Shown piece by piece: positions 19,150-31,185 of a DNA stretch of 64,000 bases; within the stretch, counting starts at the first letter, position 1, and the number at the start of each line of letters is the position of its first letter. The stretch comes from Puccinellia tenuiflora (lineage: Eukaryota > Streptophyta > Magnoliopsida > Poales > Poaceae), in NCBI GenBank assembly GCA_012064385.1, contig QRDG01000473.1, positions 1,296,466 through 1,360,465 on the forward strand. Direction: 5' to 3'. The position numbers and the translations under genes were made by a program. Under the pieces are notes generated by a model that was not told where the DNA came from, ran no database searches, and was given only the letters and a program-made list of their open reading frames with translations.

Positions 19150-20405
19150 TCCTCCCCTTCTTCAATTGAAGTCGTCCTCGACGAAATGTCATCATCCTCT
19201 CCTAAGTATGGCTTCAAATCTGCAATGTTAAATGACGGACTTACCGTACCAAATTCTGCAGGAAGCTCAAGTTTATATGCATTATCATTAATTCGTTCTA
19301 ATACCTTAAAAGGACCAGCAGCCCGTGGCATCAATTTTGACTTGCGCAAATCAGGAAAACGATCTTTGCGCAAATGTAACCAAACAAGATCTCCAACATC
19401 AAAAACAACATGTTTTTTTCCCTTATCACCGGCAACTTTAAATTTAGCATTCATGTGTTCTATATTGGCTTTCGTAGTAGCATGCAACTTCACAATTAAT
19501 TCAGCACGTTGTGAAGCATCTAAATTATCTTGCACCGAAGATGGTAAAGGCAATAAATCAATGGGCGCACGAGGAACAAAGCCATAAACAATCTCAAAAG
19601 GGCACATCTTTGTGGTAGAATGCAGCGAACGATTATAAGCAAATTCAATATGAGGTAAACATTCTTCCCATAATTTTAAGTTCTTCTTTAAAACAGGCCG
19701 CAACATAGTCGACAATGTTCTATTCACAACTTCAGTTTGTCCATCAGTTTGGGGGTGACATGTAGTACTAAACAGCAACTTAGTCCCCAACTTTGCCCAC
19801 AAGCATCTCCAAAAATGGCTAAGAAACTTTGTGTCACGATCTGAAACTATAGTATTTGGCACACCATGCAAACGAACAATTTCACGAAAGAACAAATCAG
19901 CAACATGCATAGCATCATCAGTTTTGTGACATGGAATAAAATGTGCCATTTTCGAAAATCTATCCACAACAACAAAAATACTATCCCTCCCCTTCTGTGT
20001 GCGAGGCAAACCCAAAACAAAGTCCATAGAAATATCCTCCCAAGGCACACTAGGAACAGGAAGAGGCATATATAAACCATGTGGATTAAGACGTGACTTA
20101 GCTTTTTGACAAGTAGTGCAACGGCCAATAAATCTCTCAACGTCCCTACGCATGCGTGGCCAAAAGAAGTGTGCAGCAAGCACGTCCTCCGTCTTCTTTA
20201 CTCCAAAGTGACCCATCAAACCTCCGCCATGCGCCTCCTGCAACAACAAAAGACGAACGGAGCTATCCGGAATACATAGTTTGTTAGCACGGAACACAAA
20301 TCCATCATTGAGGACGAATTTGTTCCAACTTTTGCCGTCTTTACAATTTTGCAACACATCTTTAAATGCAGCATCATGTACATATTGTTGCTTAATTGTT
20401 TCCAA
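18861..20405 (-). CDS. E integrase with C-terminal tail reaching into the 3' LTR
   Basis: The longest intact INT frame in the window, 514 codons, opening at a TTG just after the RH/INT frame break. The zinc finger has HGGGLMGHFG and CTTCQKAKS. The catalytic core has MDFVLGLPRTQKG, IVSDRDTKFLSHFW and TDGQTEVVNRTL. The C-terminal domain has DLVWLHLRKDRFPDLRKSK and FNIADLKPYLGED. The purine tract encodes EEGEDDEDIP in frame, so the protein continues across 19149 into U3 with GPMTRARAKQLNYQVLSF and ends at 18861. In CRM elements this C-terminal region has been proposed to steer insertion to centromeric chromatin. Without its own start codon it would be made only as part of a polyprotein, which this copy cannot make. 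Confidence 0.85.
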   Translation of the reverse strand: METIKQQYVHDAAFKDVLQNCKDGKSWNKFVLNDGFVFRANKLCIPDSSVRLLLLQEAHGGGLMGHFGVKKTEDVLAAHFFWPRMRRDVERFIGRCTTCQKAKSRLNPHGLYMPLPVPSVPWEDISMDFVLGLPRTQKGRDSIFVVVDRFSKMAHFIPCHKTDDAMHVADLFFREIVRLHGVPNTIVSDRDTKFLSHFWRCLWAKLGTKLLFSTTCHPQTDGQTEVVNRTLSTMLRPVLKKNLKLWEECLPHIEFAYNRSLHSTTKMCPFEIVYGFVPRAPIDLLPLPSSVQDNLDASQRAELIVKLHATTKANIEHMNAKFKVAGDKGKKHVVFDVGDLVWLHLRKDRFPDLRKSKLMPRAAGPFKVLERINDNAYKLELPAEFGTVSPSFNIADLKPYLGEDDDISSRTTSIEEGEDDEDIPHVDTTTAPTATHIQGPMTRARAKQLNYQVLSFLGTIPHIHENMMLPKSDMYLLLRNIGSSMDEKDKHWSMAMHGGGCKHVRNKDESTSEL

Positions 20406-22093
20406 TCCAAAAATTTGAAATCAAGCTGAGAGAGCATGGTATAACGGCGTGACAAAGCATCAGCAATAACATTATCTTTACCCTTTTTGTGTTTGATAAC
20501 ATAAGGAAAAGATTCAATAAATTCAACCCACTTTGCATGACGCTTATTCAACTTAGCTTGACTACGTATGTGCTTCAAAGATTCATGATCAGAATGTATA
20601 ACAAATTCTTTGGGCCATAAATAATGTTGCCAAGTTTCTAATGTCCGAACCAGCGCATACAATTCTTTATCATAAGTAGAATAATTTAGACTTGGCCCAC
20701 TTAGTTTTTCACTAAAATATGCAACAAGTTTACCCTCTTGTAATAACACACCTCCCAAACCAATACCACTAGCATCACATTCAAGTTCAAAAGTCTTATT
20801 GAAATTAGGAAGTTGCAATAAAGGAGCATTAGTTAACCTGTCTTTTAGTAACATGAAAGCCTCTTGCTGTGCATCTCCCCAAACAAATGGAACATCTTTC
20901 TTTGTAAGCTCATTCAGTGGCGCTGCAATGGATCCAAAATCTTTCACAAAGCGCCTATAAAATCCTGCGAGTCCAAGAAAACTTCGCACTTGTGTGACCG
21001 TTTTAGGTTGTGGCCAACTCGAAATAGCTTCAATCTTGGCTGGATCAACTTCAATACCCTGTGCTGTAACAACAAAGCCAAGAAAAACAACTCGATCCGT
21101 GCAAAAGGTGCACTTCTCAATATTGCCAAACAAACATGCATTGCGCAAAGCAGTAAAAACAGCACGCAAATGATCCAAATGTTCCTCTAAAGATGTGCTA
21201 TATATGAGAATATCATCAAAGTAAACAACCACAAAACGGCCAATAAAACTACGCAAAACTTCGTTCATTAATCGCATGAATGTGCTGGGAGCATTAGTTA
21301 GACCAAAAGGCATCACTAACCACTCATATAAACGGAACTTAGTTTTAAACGCTGTTTTCCATTCATCCCCTAATTTCATACGAATTTGGTGATAACCACT
21401 ACGCAAATCAACTTTAGAGAACATGGTAGAGCCACTCAATTCATCAAGCATATCATCTAAACGTGGTATAGGATGACGATATCGAATAGTAATATTATTG
21501 ATAGCTCTACAATCAGTACACATGCGCGATGAACCATCTTTCTTAGGAACCAAAATAATAGGTACAGCACATGGGCTAAGAGACTCACGAATATGACCTT
21601 TGTCGAGTAGTGCTTGGATTTGTCGCTGAATCTCTTTGGTCTCCTCTGGATTGGTACGATATGGCGCACGATTGGGTAGTGATGCTCCAGGAATTAAGTC
21701 AATTTGATGCTCGATTCCGCGAATAGGTGGCAATCCTGGAGGTACATCTTGTGGAAAAACGTCCACGAACTCCTGCAAAAGGTTAGCAACCGCAGGTGGC
21801 AAGGAAGGAGGCATGTCCTCAAAAGAAAATAGCACCTCTTTGCAAATGATAGCATAACATGCAGTAGTACTCACATCAATTTCAGAAATATCAGATTTGC
21901 TAGCAAGCAAGCAAGTACTTTTTAAACGAATTTCATTAGCATGTTTCGGTGCAGATTTGGGAGTACTTTTAGATGGCATCAATTCGTTAGCAACAATCTG
22001 ATTTTCACTCAGCTTTGACTCCACATTATGTGCTCTACTAGCTCTAGCAAGATCATCTTTTAAAATATTTTCAGGAGACATAGGAAGTAACAC
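20400..22093 (-). pseudogene. E protease-RT linker, reverse transcriptase and RNase H
   Basis: An open frame of about 560 codons. After a linker (MSPENILKDDLARASRA) RT shows FPQDVPPGLPPIRG, LVPKKDGSSRMC and VVYFDDILIYS with the catalytic Asp pair. RNase H shows ELECDASGIGLGG and YDKELYALVRTLETW, ending ADALSRRY. Near 20405 one base is missing in an A/T run, which puts integrase in another frame. Upstream, the deletion removes most of Gag and the catalytic part of PR, so no start codon leads into this frame. The catalytic residues themselves look normal. Confidence 0.88.
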
Positions 22094-22171
22094 AATTGGC
22101 TTATCATTATGAACAAGAGAATATTGATTTGTGCTACCATGATGGACAGAATTCGTATCATATTGCCATGG

Positions 22172-22623
22172 TCATTCAACTTCAGTTTTGCAACATGGTC
22201 ATCGTCACGTACCAGCGGACGCGCATTGCGTAGAAGGACGCGTGGACGTCCAGGTGGCGGTTGGTGGACCTCACCCTCATCCTCGTTTTCGCCGTCAGAG
22301 TCGTCCTCCCCTTCATACTCCTCATATCGCGCATCAGTAGCCGTGGTACCCGCAGCGCCCGCAGCAGATGTGTGCGCATGGGGAAGAGGTACTCGCTGGG
22401 CGCGGCCGACATACGCAGGGGGTGGAATACGGCGTAGCAACTCCCGAAATTTTGCGTCGAGCTTGTCGGTGAAGGACGTTTCGAGGCCCTCGATCTTCTC
22501 CATGGTTTCAGCAAAACGTTTATCCACGTCTTGCATATGGTCGCTGACGAGGTGCGTGAAGTGGCCGTGGAGCTCCGCGTTGGTCATCTTATCTGGGTCG
22601 ACATCCGTGCCAGAACCTGCCAT
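22172..22623 (-). pseudogene. E gag N-terminal fragment
   Basis: ATG at 22623 opens MAGSGTDVDPDKMTNAEL, followed by a predicted helical stretch (DKRFAETMEKIEGLETSF), a Pro/Gly-rich linker and an acidic run. The frame is cut near 22172, where AAACTGAAGTTGA is joined to ACCATGGCAATATG, a protease sequence. In K these two points are about 1.23 kb apart. The junction is out of frame. Related N-termini in A and K begin MSGDE. Confidence 0.82.
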
Positions 22624-23661
22624 GGTTAATACGCAAAAGGCACAGAAATATGTGTGTATAGGTGACTGGAAAGTGGTGGAATCAACGTGCAATCAATCAA
22701 GCAAACCAATATTCTTACCCGTTCTTACCCTGCAGCAGGTGGTGACTAGCAACCGAGGAGACGAAATGTCAAGAAGATTGAGAATAGCGATTACCAGGTG
22801 GTGTCAACGCACGGTGTAGGAATATGTGGAGCTGTAGGTGGCTGTAATATCTGTAGCAACAATTCAAAACAGCAATGCAATGAGTTGAATAAATGCTCAA
22901 CGACGGTACTGTGCTGGTCCTAGGCTAGAACGGACTAGAGACGCGAGCCTATAGCACCAACGAGTCAAGCCGTAACACCGAAACAACAGATAGCAGCGCG
23001 CCTGAAAAACAGCCAGATATATGGAAAAACTCACTATGATGGAAGGTGTCTCAAAACGATCAGCACAATGGAAAACCCGGGTAGGCTCGAGAATTTTTTT
23101 TGAAATTTTCGAAACTGCTCTGGAAAGCGTGCAGGGTAAGAATGGGTAAGAATTTTTTTTGAATTTTTTTTTTTTGCCCTCCTCTCCTTCTTACTTGCGG
23201 CTGAAACCTTCCGTAACTCGGATCACGAAACAGCACACCCTTTCCTTGTGGGAGCAAAAACTATAGGAAAAACAATAAAACCTACTTCTACTCGGATGGA
23301 AGGTGATGGTATGATCGGATGGATTGGTTTTTGTGGTTCGGGTTTTTGTGGCGATGCGGAACAGATGGTGGGGCGGCTAGGGTTTTGGTGGTGGCGGTGC
23401 GGCGGCGGCGGCGAGACGATTATGAACAGAACTCGAAACTCTAAAGATCTAGACGCTACGACCAGCACTCGACACGACGATGCAGACACGAATTCAACAA
23501 TGCAAAAACTGAAAAGAACAGATGCAAAGGCTCAAATTGTTTATAGGAAAAGATCGAACGCTAATATTTTTGGCTTTTTCGTGGACTGTAGGAAAAACAG
23601 ATGCAACCTACACTAGTAAAACTGAAAGATCTCACCGATAAACCTGAAATCTGATACCACT
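22624..23661 (-). other. E leader
   Basis: Untranslated region between primer site and gag ATG. It holds T- and A-rich runs near 23093-23175 and a G-rich stretch near 23390-23420, but no CTGCCGCG repeats. Small ORFs are not supported. The primer site is the complement of 23649-23659 (TGGTATCAGAT). Confidence 0.75.
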
Positions 23662-24567
23662 TGATGAGGTAAAGGGGGTCCGATCTTTCGATGAGATGGA
23701 TTTCTCTCGATTTGGGTGGAGGTCGACGTTGACGATCCGACTACAAACGTGCGTGACGTTGCGCCTTAGCAATCGCTACACCAACTTCCGAGGCTATTGA
23801 TCTCGCCGGGCTAGATCAACCTGATCCGAAGATCAATTCCTACAAGCAATCGAAGAACTAGCAAGAATTATAGATGCAATCAAGATATTGCGGATTAAAG
23901 ATGAAAGCTTTATAGATGGGATTCTGCAAGTGCGTAGTACAAAAGGTCTGAACCGACACTGTTGTCTATGGCGAAGAATAGCAATGGCTAAGTCTTAAAC
24001 TAAACAAAATCCGAGTCCTAATGGCGGCTAAGGAGAGGTATATATGGAAGAGGAGAAGGGATTTTCGTCCAACCCATGGGGGGTGGCCGAAAATAACCCT
24101 AGATGGGCCCTCCTTCACATATACGGACTCCTAAAAAACCCTACAATATTTATTCCGAAATTACATGGGCCTGGCCCATAAAATAAGGTGTCGCAGCACC
24201 AACTATGACTATGGACGCAAATATGATGTATGATCTTGAATAATTCGTCCATGTCCTCCTTGCATCATCATGGTGGCTTCAAAGTTCAGAAGTAGACTCA
24301 TCTTTATTCCTCACATGCTTGCAGCCACCTCCATGCATAGCCATGCTCCAATGCTTGTCCTTCTCATCCATGCTAGATCCAATATTCCTGAGTAACAAAT
24401 ACATATCTGATTTAGGCAGCATCATATTCTCATGTATGTGAGGAATAGTTCCTAGAAACGAAAGTACCTGATAATTAAGTTGTTTGGCACGAGCTCGAGT
24501 CATAGGTCCTTGTATGTGTGTGGCTGTAGGTGCAGTGGTTGTATCAACATGTGGGATGTCCTCATCA
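23662..24567 (-). repeat. E 5' LTR
   Basis: 906 bp, the same ends as 18271-19149. It includes the 27 bp missing from the 3' copy. The tail coding region is present as a duplicate at 24279-24560 on the minus strand. Confidence 0.95.
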
Positions 24568-25863
24568 CTTGTCTTGGCAAAAAGTGCACTTAGAAAGATT
24601 ACCATACAGTTTATTATCACGTAGCACTTGCAAAACTTGTCTAATATGATCACTATGCTCAGATTCATTGCGGCTGTAAATTAATATATCATCAAAGTAC
24701 ACAACCACAAACTTGCCAATAAATTGCCTTAAAACATGATTCATTAATCTCATGAACGTGCTAGGTGCATTCTAACCACTCATAAGGCATGACTAACCAC
24801 TCATATAAACCAAATTTCGTTTTAAAGGCAGTTTTCCACTCATCCCCTTCTTTCGTCCTAATTTGATGATATCCACTACGCAAGTCAATTATAGAGAACG
24901 AAGCAGCACCACTTAATTCATCAAGCATGTCATCTAAACGTGGAATTGGATGACGATATCTTATAGTGATGTTGTTAATTGCTCTACAATCTACACACAT
25001 GCGCCAAGTACCATCTTTCTTAGGAACCAAAATAACAGGAACAGCACAAGGACTTAGGCTTACTCTCACATAACCTTTATCAAGAAGTTCTTTTACTTGT
25101 CGCTGTCTCTCCTTTGTTTCATCGGGGTTGGTGCGGTAGGGGGCTCGGTTTGGCAAAGATGCTCCTGGAATCAAGTCAATTTGATGCGCAATACCCCTCA
25201 ATGGTGGCAAACCAGCGGGTACCTCCTCCGGAAACACATCGCCAAATTCCTGAACACATGAGAAACATCAAGAGGAAGAGGGGTCATGTCGTTAGAATCT
25301 AGAATTTTGCCCTTGCACATAAGCACAATAGGGACTTGAGTGGGATCCTCACGAAACTCTCTCAAATCTGATTTGGTGGCTAACATGACTAGAAGACTCT
25401 TTCCCTCATTTTTCTGTTCACTCATATGTGGCTTGTGGCTCTCACTCACTGAAGTAGTATGCTCTCGTCTATCTACTCTCTCACTCTCTTTTTGTAAATT
25501 CACTTCTGTTTTTTGACGAGATTCATTTACAATTTGCTGCGGTGTCATGGGCCTCATAGTAATATCTCTCCCATGCCAATTCAAGTGATATGTGTTGGCT
25601 CGCCCATTGTGCTGAACATTGCGATCAAACTGCCATGGCCGACCCAACAAAAGATGACACGCCGACATGGGCACCACATCACACTCAATGGTGTCTTTAT
25701 ACGGTCCAATTTGAAATTCCACACGCACCATATAGCTGACCTTCATCTCCCCTTTGTCGCTCAACCACTGAATATAATATAGATTGGGGTGTGGTATATA
25801 CTTGAGCTTCAGTTTAGCGCAAAGATCCTTGCTTGCCAAATTTCTGCAGCTGCCACCATCCAC
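24568..25863 (-). pseudogene. B protease and reverse transcriptase
   Basis: The protease begins DGGSCRNLASKDLC at 25863 and includes CHLLLGRPWQFDRN. A one-base deletion near 25240 separates it from RT, which has FPEEVPAGLPPLRG, LVPKKDGTWRMC and YFDDILIYS. Near 24770-24790 the MPFGLTNAPS region is replaced by a second copy of TATGAGTGGTTAG, which breaks the frame in the polymerase domain. E is inserted at 24567 inside CTFCQDK. The YFDD site is intact but the protein cannot be made whole. Confidence 0.88.
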
Positions 25864-27155
25864 TATAACCTTGCAGCCATCTGAGGACCAACTACAGCCT
25901 TGGTTTGAAAAAGATTACAACGTTGATCTTCATAAATTTGCTTCACATGTAGAGTGTTTTGAGAACAAACAATAGTGGGAAAATGTGTGGCATAAGCATC
26001 AAGGGCACCATCACTTGAATACCCATCATCATCCAAATCCGCAGAATCTGGATCAGCATCATCACCGGTTTCATACTCATTGTCCTCATTGATGATCATA
26101 ACTTTCTTGTTCGGACACTCTTTCTTGAAGTGCCCTTTGCCTCCACAAGTGTGACACTTCATGTCCCTGTTTCGGCCTGTAGAAATTGAGGAACCAGCAG
26201 CAATAGCAGCAGGTTGTGCAGCTGTCTTTGCTCTTGAAACACCGGAATCTTGCTTGCTTGAAGAATTGCCACGAAAATTGGAATTATTGGACTGCTGTGG
26301 CGTGCTTGCAGCAGGTTGAGTAAACCTACTACTAGTTGTAGCACGTGCTGAAAATTGTGCTTCTTCGGCTAGCTGTGCCTCAGCCTCAAGTGCATGATGT
26401 AGCAAGTCGTTCATATCATGGTATTGGTGATGTCTAACGATGCTCTTGATTTTAAATTGCAAACCTACTAGGAACCGCTGCATGGTCTTCTCTGGATGTT
26501 CACGAACACGAGCACGTTGCATGATCACCTCCATCTCTTGGAAATATTCTATCACGGTCTTGGTACCTTGCCTCAATTGCTGCAGCTTATCATAAAGAGA
26601 ATGAATGTAATTGTGTGGAACAAATCTGTCCCTCATCACTGCTTTCATAGTTCTCCATGTAACAATAGGTAGCTCTCCATCTTCTTCCCTGGTACGAACA
26701 AGGTGATCCCACCAACGCAATACATAACCATCAAATTCAGAGGATGCCAACTTGATTTTTCTGTCCTCTGTATAGTCATGTAACCTCCACAATTTTTCTA
26801 TCTTCAGCTCCCAAATGAGATACTCTTCAACATCAGGAGACCCCGTAAATTGTGGGATAGAGAATTTAGGCTTGCCCAGCCTGTCATCCTCTCTATTCTG
26901 TGGTGCAGCAGGAAAATCGAGGTGCCGTCGTGCACCAATAGGAGCAAAACCTCGTCCTAGTCCAGCATCACCGCGGCCACCACGTCCTCGAGCACCTCAA
27001 CCATCTCCACGGCCGAGCTGTTCTTGGTTGTCGCCCTGGCTATCAGCAGCAAGTTCATCTTCGCCATTGACACTATGATCATCACCTGCAGCTCGGTGTT
27101 GTTGAAAAAATGTACGCAGCTCCGCGAATTGCTGTGTCAATGCATCAATGGAAGT
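25864..27155 (-). pseudogene. B gag, central and C-terminal part
   Basis: Minus-strand frame continuing from 43305 across D. A helical segment (IDALTQQFAELRTFF) is followed by an acidic and Gly/Arg-rich linker that has a stop near 26997. Then come the capsid-like region (KLWRLHDYTEDRKIKLASSE, WWDHLVRT, VIEYFQEME) and the knuckle CHTCGGKGHFKKEC near 26110-26155. It ends close to 25863 before the protease. Gag would form the particle shell and bind the RNA leader. Confidence 0.87.
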
Positions 27156-27160
27156 CTGTA

Positions 27161-28185
27161 TGATATGGGGTGGCCCGATCTTCTCAGTTAGCGGTGGTAG
27201 ATGGATGATCATGTAGCTAACTTGCGAGATTCCGACGAATTCTCCGGCTGCTCCCCTGTTGCCAATGCAACAGCTCTTCAACCCAATGGATATTCGCAAC
27301 GCCTCACACGATGCAACGTAGCCGCTGACCACGAAGCTGTTTCTGCAATCTACTAGTTCCCAGTCGAACAACAGATCACACTCAAACTTTGGTAGCAATA
27401 ACCTCCAGATCGAAACAAAGTGGAGGGGTGAATTCCCGATCGAAGCAAAGAGGAATTCTAGTATAGATGAATGCTTAGCAAACCAATCTAGGGTTTTTGA
27501 TCAAAACGTGGTCTGCCCTTGACCTAGCCACTGGCCCTAGCCTTTTATAGGAGTTCTAGGGCTGGGGAAACACTCAAAACGACTCAAACAGGGTTTGGTT
27601 TGACCCAAAAACGAATACAAACCAACCAAAACTAGTTCAGTCCAAATCTGGCGCGCAGGCCGGGTCCAGGACGGGCTTAGGCCGGGGCTAGGACGGCCTG
27701 GGATTTGCATGACACGCAAACTGCCCTGGCCGGGCGGAGGCCAGGCTGAGGCCGGCCGGCTCGGGTGCATGCCCGGCCTAGGCCGGGCTGGGGCCGGCCT
27801 TCCAGCGACTCGGAGGCCGGGTGTTTCGGGTACATGGCCGGCCTGGCCGGCCTGCCTGGCCTTCTTCGTGTTCCTTCCTTGCGCATTCCTCCCGCTCCTC
27901 CCTCGCGCCATAGGTGACGTTGTACTCCAAATCTTGCTGCTCCTCGGACCCTCCTCCAATGTGTGTGTTATCAACAACCTTAATCATACACAAGTGCAAA
28001 GACTTAGGTAGTATAAAATTCTCATTATCACAAACATCATATTCAACTAAGAGTGAGTTCACCTGTTGTCTAAGTAGCTTGGCACGAGCTCTTGTCATTG
28101 GTCCAATCCTCACTTCATCGGGCTTGTCCTGAACAGCAACATCCTCGATGGAAGAAATGATAAAGGACTAGGGATGTCCTCATCA
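27161..28185 (-). repeat. D 3' LTR
   Basis: Plus strand TGATATGGGGTGGCCCGATC...GTCCTCATCA. It contains a GGCCGG-rich region (27655-27860) and encodes the tail GPMTRARAKLLRQQVNSL on the minus strand (28113 to about 27930). It pairs with 42267-43304. Confidence 0.94.
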
Positions 28186-29968
28186 TCCTCCCCCCCCCCC
28201 TTGAAAAGGCGTCGAACTTGACGTGTCAAGGTCTTCTCCAGCATATGGCATCAAATCAGCAGCATTGAAATTATTACTGACACCAAACTCAGTTGTAGGA
28301 AGATCTATCTTGTATGCATTATCATTTATCTTGGCAAGAACCTTGAATGGACCATCACCCCGCGGCATCAACTTGGACTTGCGCTGAACAGGAAATCTTT
28401 CTTTACGAAAGTGCACCCAAACCATGTCGCCGGGCTGAAAGACCACCTCCTTTCTCTTCTTGTTTACACGAGCTGCATTGTACTTGCCTTTCTTCTCAAT
28501 TGCCTCTTTAGTCTTCTCATGTATCTTCCTCACAAAATCTGCACGCTTCGATGCTTCCATGTTGACTCTCTCATGTAATGGAAGCGGCAGCAAATCAAGC
28601 GGAGTAATGGGTTTGAAACCATACACCACTTCAAACGGACATAATTGTGTGGTAGAATGTACCGCCCTGCTATATGCAAACTCCAGATGCGGCAAACAAT
28701 CTTCCCACTCACGCAAGTTCTTCTTGATCATGGCTCGTAGCAATGTTGATAGTGTGCGATTCACCACCTCCGTTTGGCCATCAGTTTGGGGATGACAAGT
28801 GGTACTGAACAGCACCTTCATTCCTAGCTTGCCCCAAAGTGTCTTCCAAAAGTAACTCATCAACTTGACGTCTCGATCAGAAACAATCGTCTTGGGACGC
28901 ATCGTCGCTTTTGTGGCAGGCAATAAAGTGTGACATCTTAGAAAAACGATCCACTACCACAAAAATAGAATCATGTCCTCTCCTGGTTCTAGGCAATCCT
29001 AACACAAAATCCATGCTTATGTCCTCCCATGGAGTTGTAGGTGCAGGAAGAGGAGTATACAAACCTTGAGGCTTCAACTTGGACTTTGCCTTGTTGCAAG
29101 TGATGCAACGCTTAACAAACCTGTCCACATCCCGCCTCATCCTTGGCCAATAAAAGTGATCAGCCAACATCAGTAACGTCTTCTCACGTCCAAAGTGTCC
29201 CATCAGACCGCCACCATGCGATTCCTGCAACAACAACAAACGCACGGACGATTCTGGCACACATAACTTGTTAGCTCTAAACAAGTATCCATCATGCATA
29301 TGGTATTTTTCCCAAGCATTCACAGCAGAACACTTAGCAAAAGGCATGGAAAAATCAGTATCATTAGCATATAAATCACGCAAACTCTCTAAACCAGGAA
29401 CTTGAACATCCAAATGTGTCAAAAGCATGCTTTTCCTAGAGAGTGCATCAGCAACCACGTTATCTTTGCCTTTCTTATACTTAATAATGTATGGGAAGGA
29501 TTCAATGAACTCAACCCATTTAGCATGACGTTTATTCAAGTTAGATTGGCACTTCAAATATTTCAAAGCTTCATGATAAGAATGTATGATAAATTCTTTT
29601 GGCCACAAATAATGTTGCCAAACCTCAAGAACACGAACAAGTGCATACAATTCTTTATCATAAACAGGATAGTTCAATTGGGCACCATTTAATTTCTTCG
29701 AAAAATATGCAATTGGTTTACCCTCTTGCATCAACACACCTCCTATTCCAATGCCACTAGCATCACATTCAATATCAAATTGCTTATTGAAATTAGGAAG
29801 CATAAGCAAAGGTGCAGAAATTAAACGACGTTTCAGCTCATCAAAAGCGGCATCTTGGGCTGCGCCCCACACAAACTCAACACCTTTTTTTGTTAAATCA
29901 TTCAAAGGTGCAGCAATAGAACCGAAGTCTTTCACAAAACGTCTATAAAATCCAGCAAGACCAAGAAA
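28186..29968 (-). pseudogene. D RNase H and integrase
   Basis: RNase H (IECDASGIGIGG, YDKELYALVRVLEVW, ADALSRK) and the INT zinc finger (HGGGLMGHFG, CITCNKAKSKLK) are open from 29935 to about 28890. The core follows, with MDFVLGLPRTRRG, but a deletion near 28900 (between DDAS and the SDRDVK region) shifts the frame. The second part, from 28923, has SDRDVKLMSYFW, TDGQTEVVNRTL and the C-terminal INDNAYKIDLP. The purine tract has 11 G in a row, which stops the frame at the LTR border. Upstream a TGA near 29968 replaces an Arg codon. Confidence 0.87.
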
Positions 29969-31180
29969 GCTTCACATTTGACTAATATTCATGGGAATAG
30001 GCCAATTTTTAATTGCTTCAATTTTAGATTCATCAACCTCAACTCCATTCTTAGAAACAACAAAACCCAGAAATATGACCTTATCTTTGCAAAAAAGTGC
30101 ATTTACCAAGATTACCATATAGCTTATTATCACGCAACACTTGCAAAACTTGTCTAATATGATCAGTATGTTCAGATTCATTGCAGCTATAAATCTATAT
30201 ATCATCAAAATAGACTACTACAAATTTACCAATGAAATGCCTCAAAACATGATTCATCAATCTCATGAAAGTACTAGGTGCATTAGTTAAACCAAAAGGC
30301 ATCACTAACCACTCATATAAACCGAATTTTGTTTTAAAGGCAGTTTTCCATTCATCTCCTTCTTTCATCCTAATTTGATGATAACCACTACGCAAATCAA
30401 TTTTAGAGAAAATAACAACACCACTTAATTTGTCTAACATGTCATCCAAACGGGGAATAGGGTGTCTATAACAAATAGTGATGTTATTTATCGCTCTACA
30501 ATCTACGCACATGCGCCAAGTACCATCTTTCTTAGGAACCAAAATGACAGGACCAGCACAAGGGCTTAAGCTCACACGAATATACCCTTTGTCAAGAAGC
30601 TCTTGAACTTCTCGCTGTATCTCCTTTGTCTCCTCCGGGTTGGTCCTATAGGGAGCTCGGTTTGGAAGTGTTGCTCCGGGAATCAAGTCAATTTGATGTT
30701 CAATACCCCGAAATGGAGGCAAACCAGCGGGCACTTCCTCCGGAAAAACGTCACCAAAATCCTACAAAACATTAGAAACACCAATAGAGAGAGGGGTCAT
30801 GTCGTTAGAAACAAGAATGTCCCCCTTGCACACAAGCAGAAGAGGTACTAGAGTGGGATCCTCACGAAACTCTCTCAAATCAGATTTGGTGGCTAACATT
30901 ACTATTTTGTTTTCTCCCTCACTTTTCTTTTTACCACTCAAATTTGGCTTGTGGCTCTCGCTCACCGAAGGTGGAGTCTCTCGCCTAGCTAATCTCTCAC
31001 GCTCAGCCTCAATGTTAACTTCCACTTTTTGGCAAGATTCATTTACTATCTCTTGAGGTGTCATAGGCCGCAACATCACCTCCTTGGCATGCCAATTGAG
31101 CTGATAGGTATTTGCTCTCCCATTGTGGCGCACATCTCTATCAAACTGCCAAGGACGTCCCAACAACAAGTGACACACGG
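29969..31180 (-). pseudogene. D protease C-terminus and reverse transcriptase
   Basis: After G is removed the protease continues TVCHLLLGRPWQFDRDV at 31180. A TAG near 30763 (glutamine in relatives) precedes RT, which has LPPFRGIEHQIDLIPG, LVPKKDGTWRMC and VVYFDDI. TAG near 30193 then cuts just after the catalytic pair. An extra A in a run near 30095 and the TGA near 29968 complete the damage. Several of the stops are C-to-T changes in CAA or CGA codons, as expected of methylated repeats. Confidence 0.87.
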
Positions 31181-31185
31181 TCATT

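Larger units (their letters stand above)
18271..24567 (-). mobile_element. Element E: CRM-like LTR retrotransposon with most of gag and PR deleted
   Basis: CTTGT duplications (18266-18270 and 24568-24572) flank LTRs of 879 bp (18271-19149) and 906 bp (23662-24567). The interior of 4.5 kb lacks about 1.2 kb of Gag and protease relative to K. RT, RH and INT are otherwise nearly open. It belongs to the A/E/K lineage. Confidence 0.95.

Noticed and set aside
27650..28113. Pro/Arg-rich ORFs in the D and M LTRs as genes
   Set aside because: They arise from GGCCGG repeats read through in several frames. Only the tail portion next to the purine tract is supported by homology.
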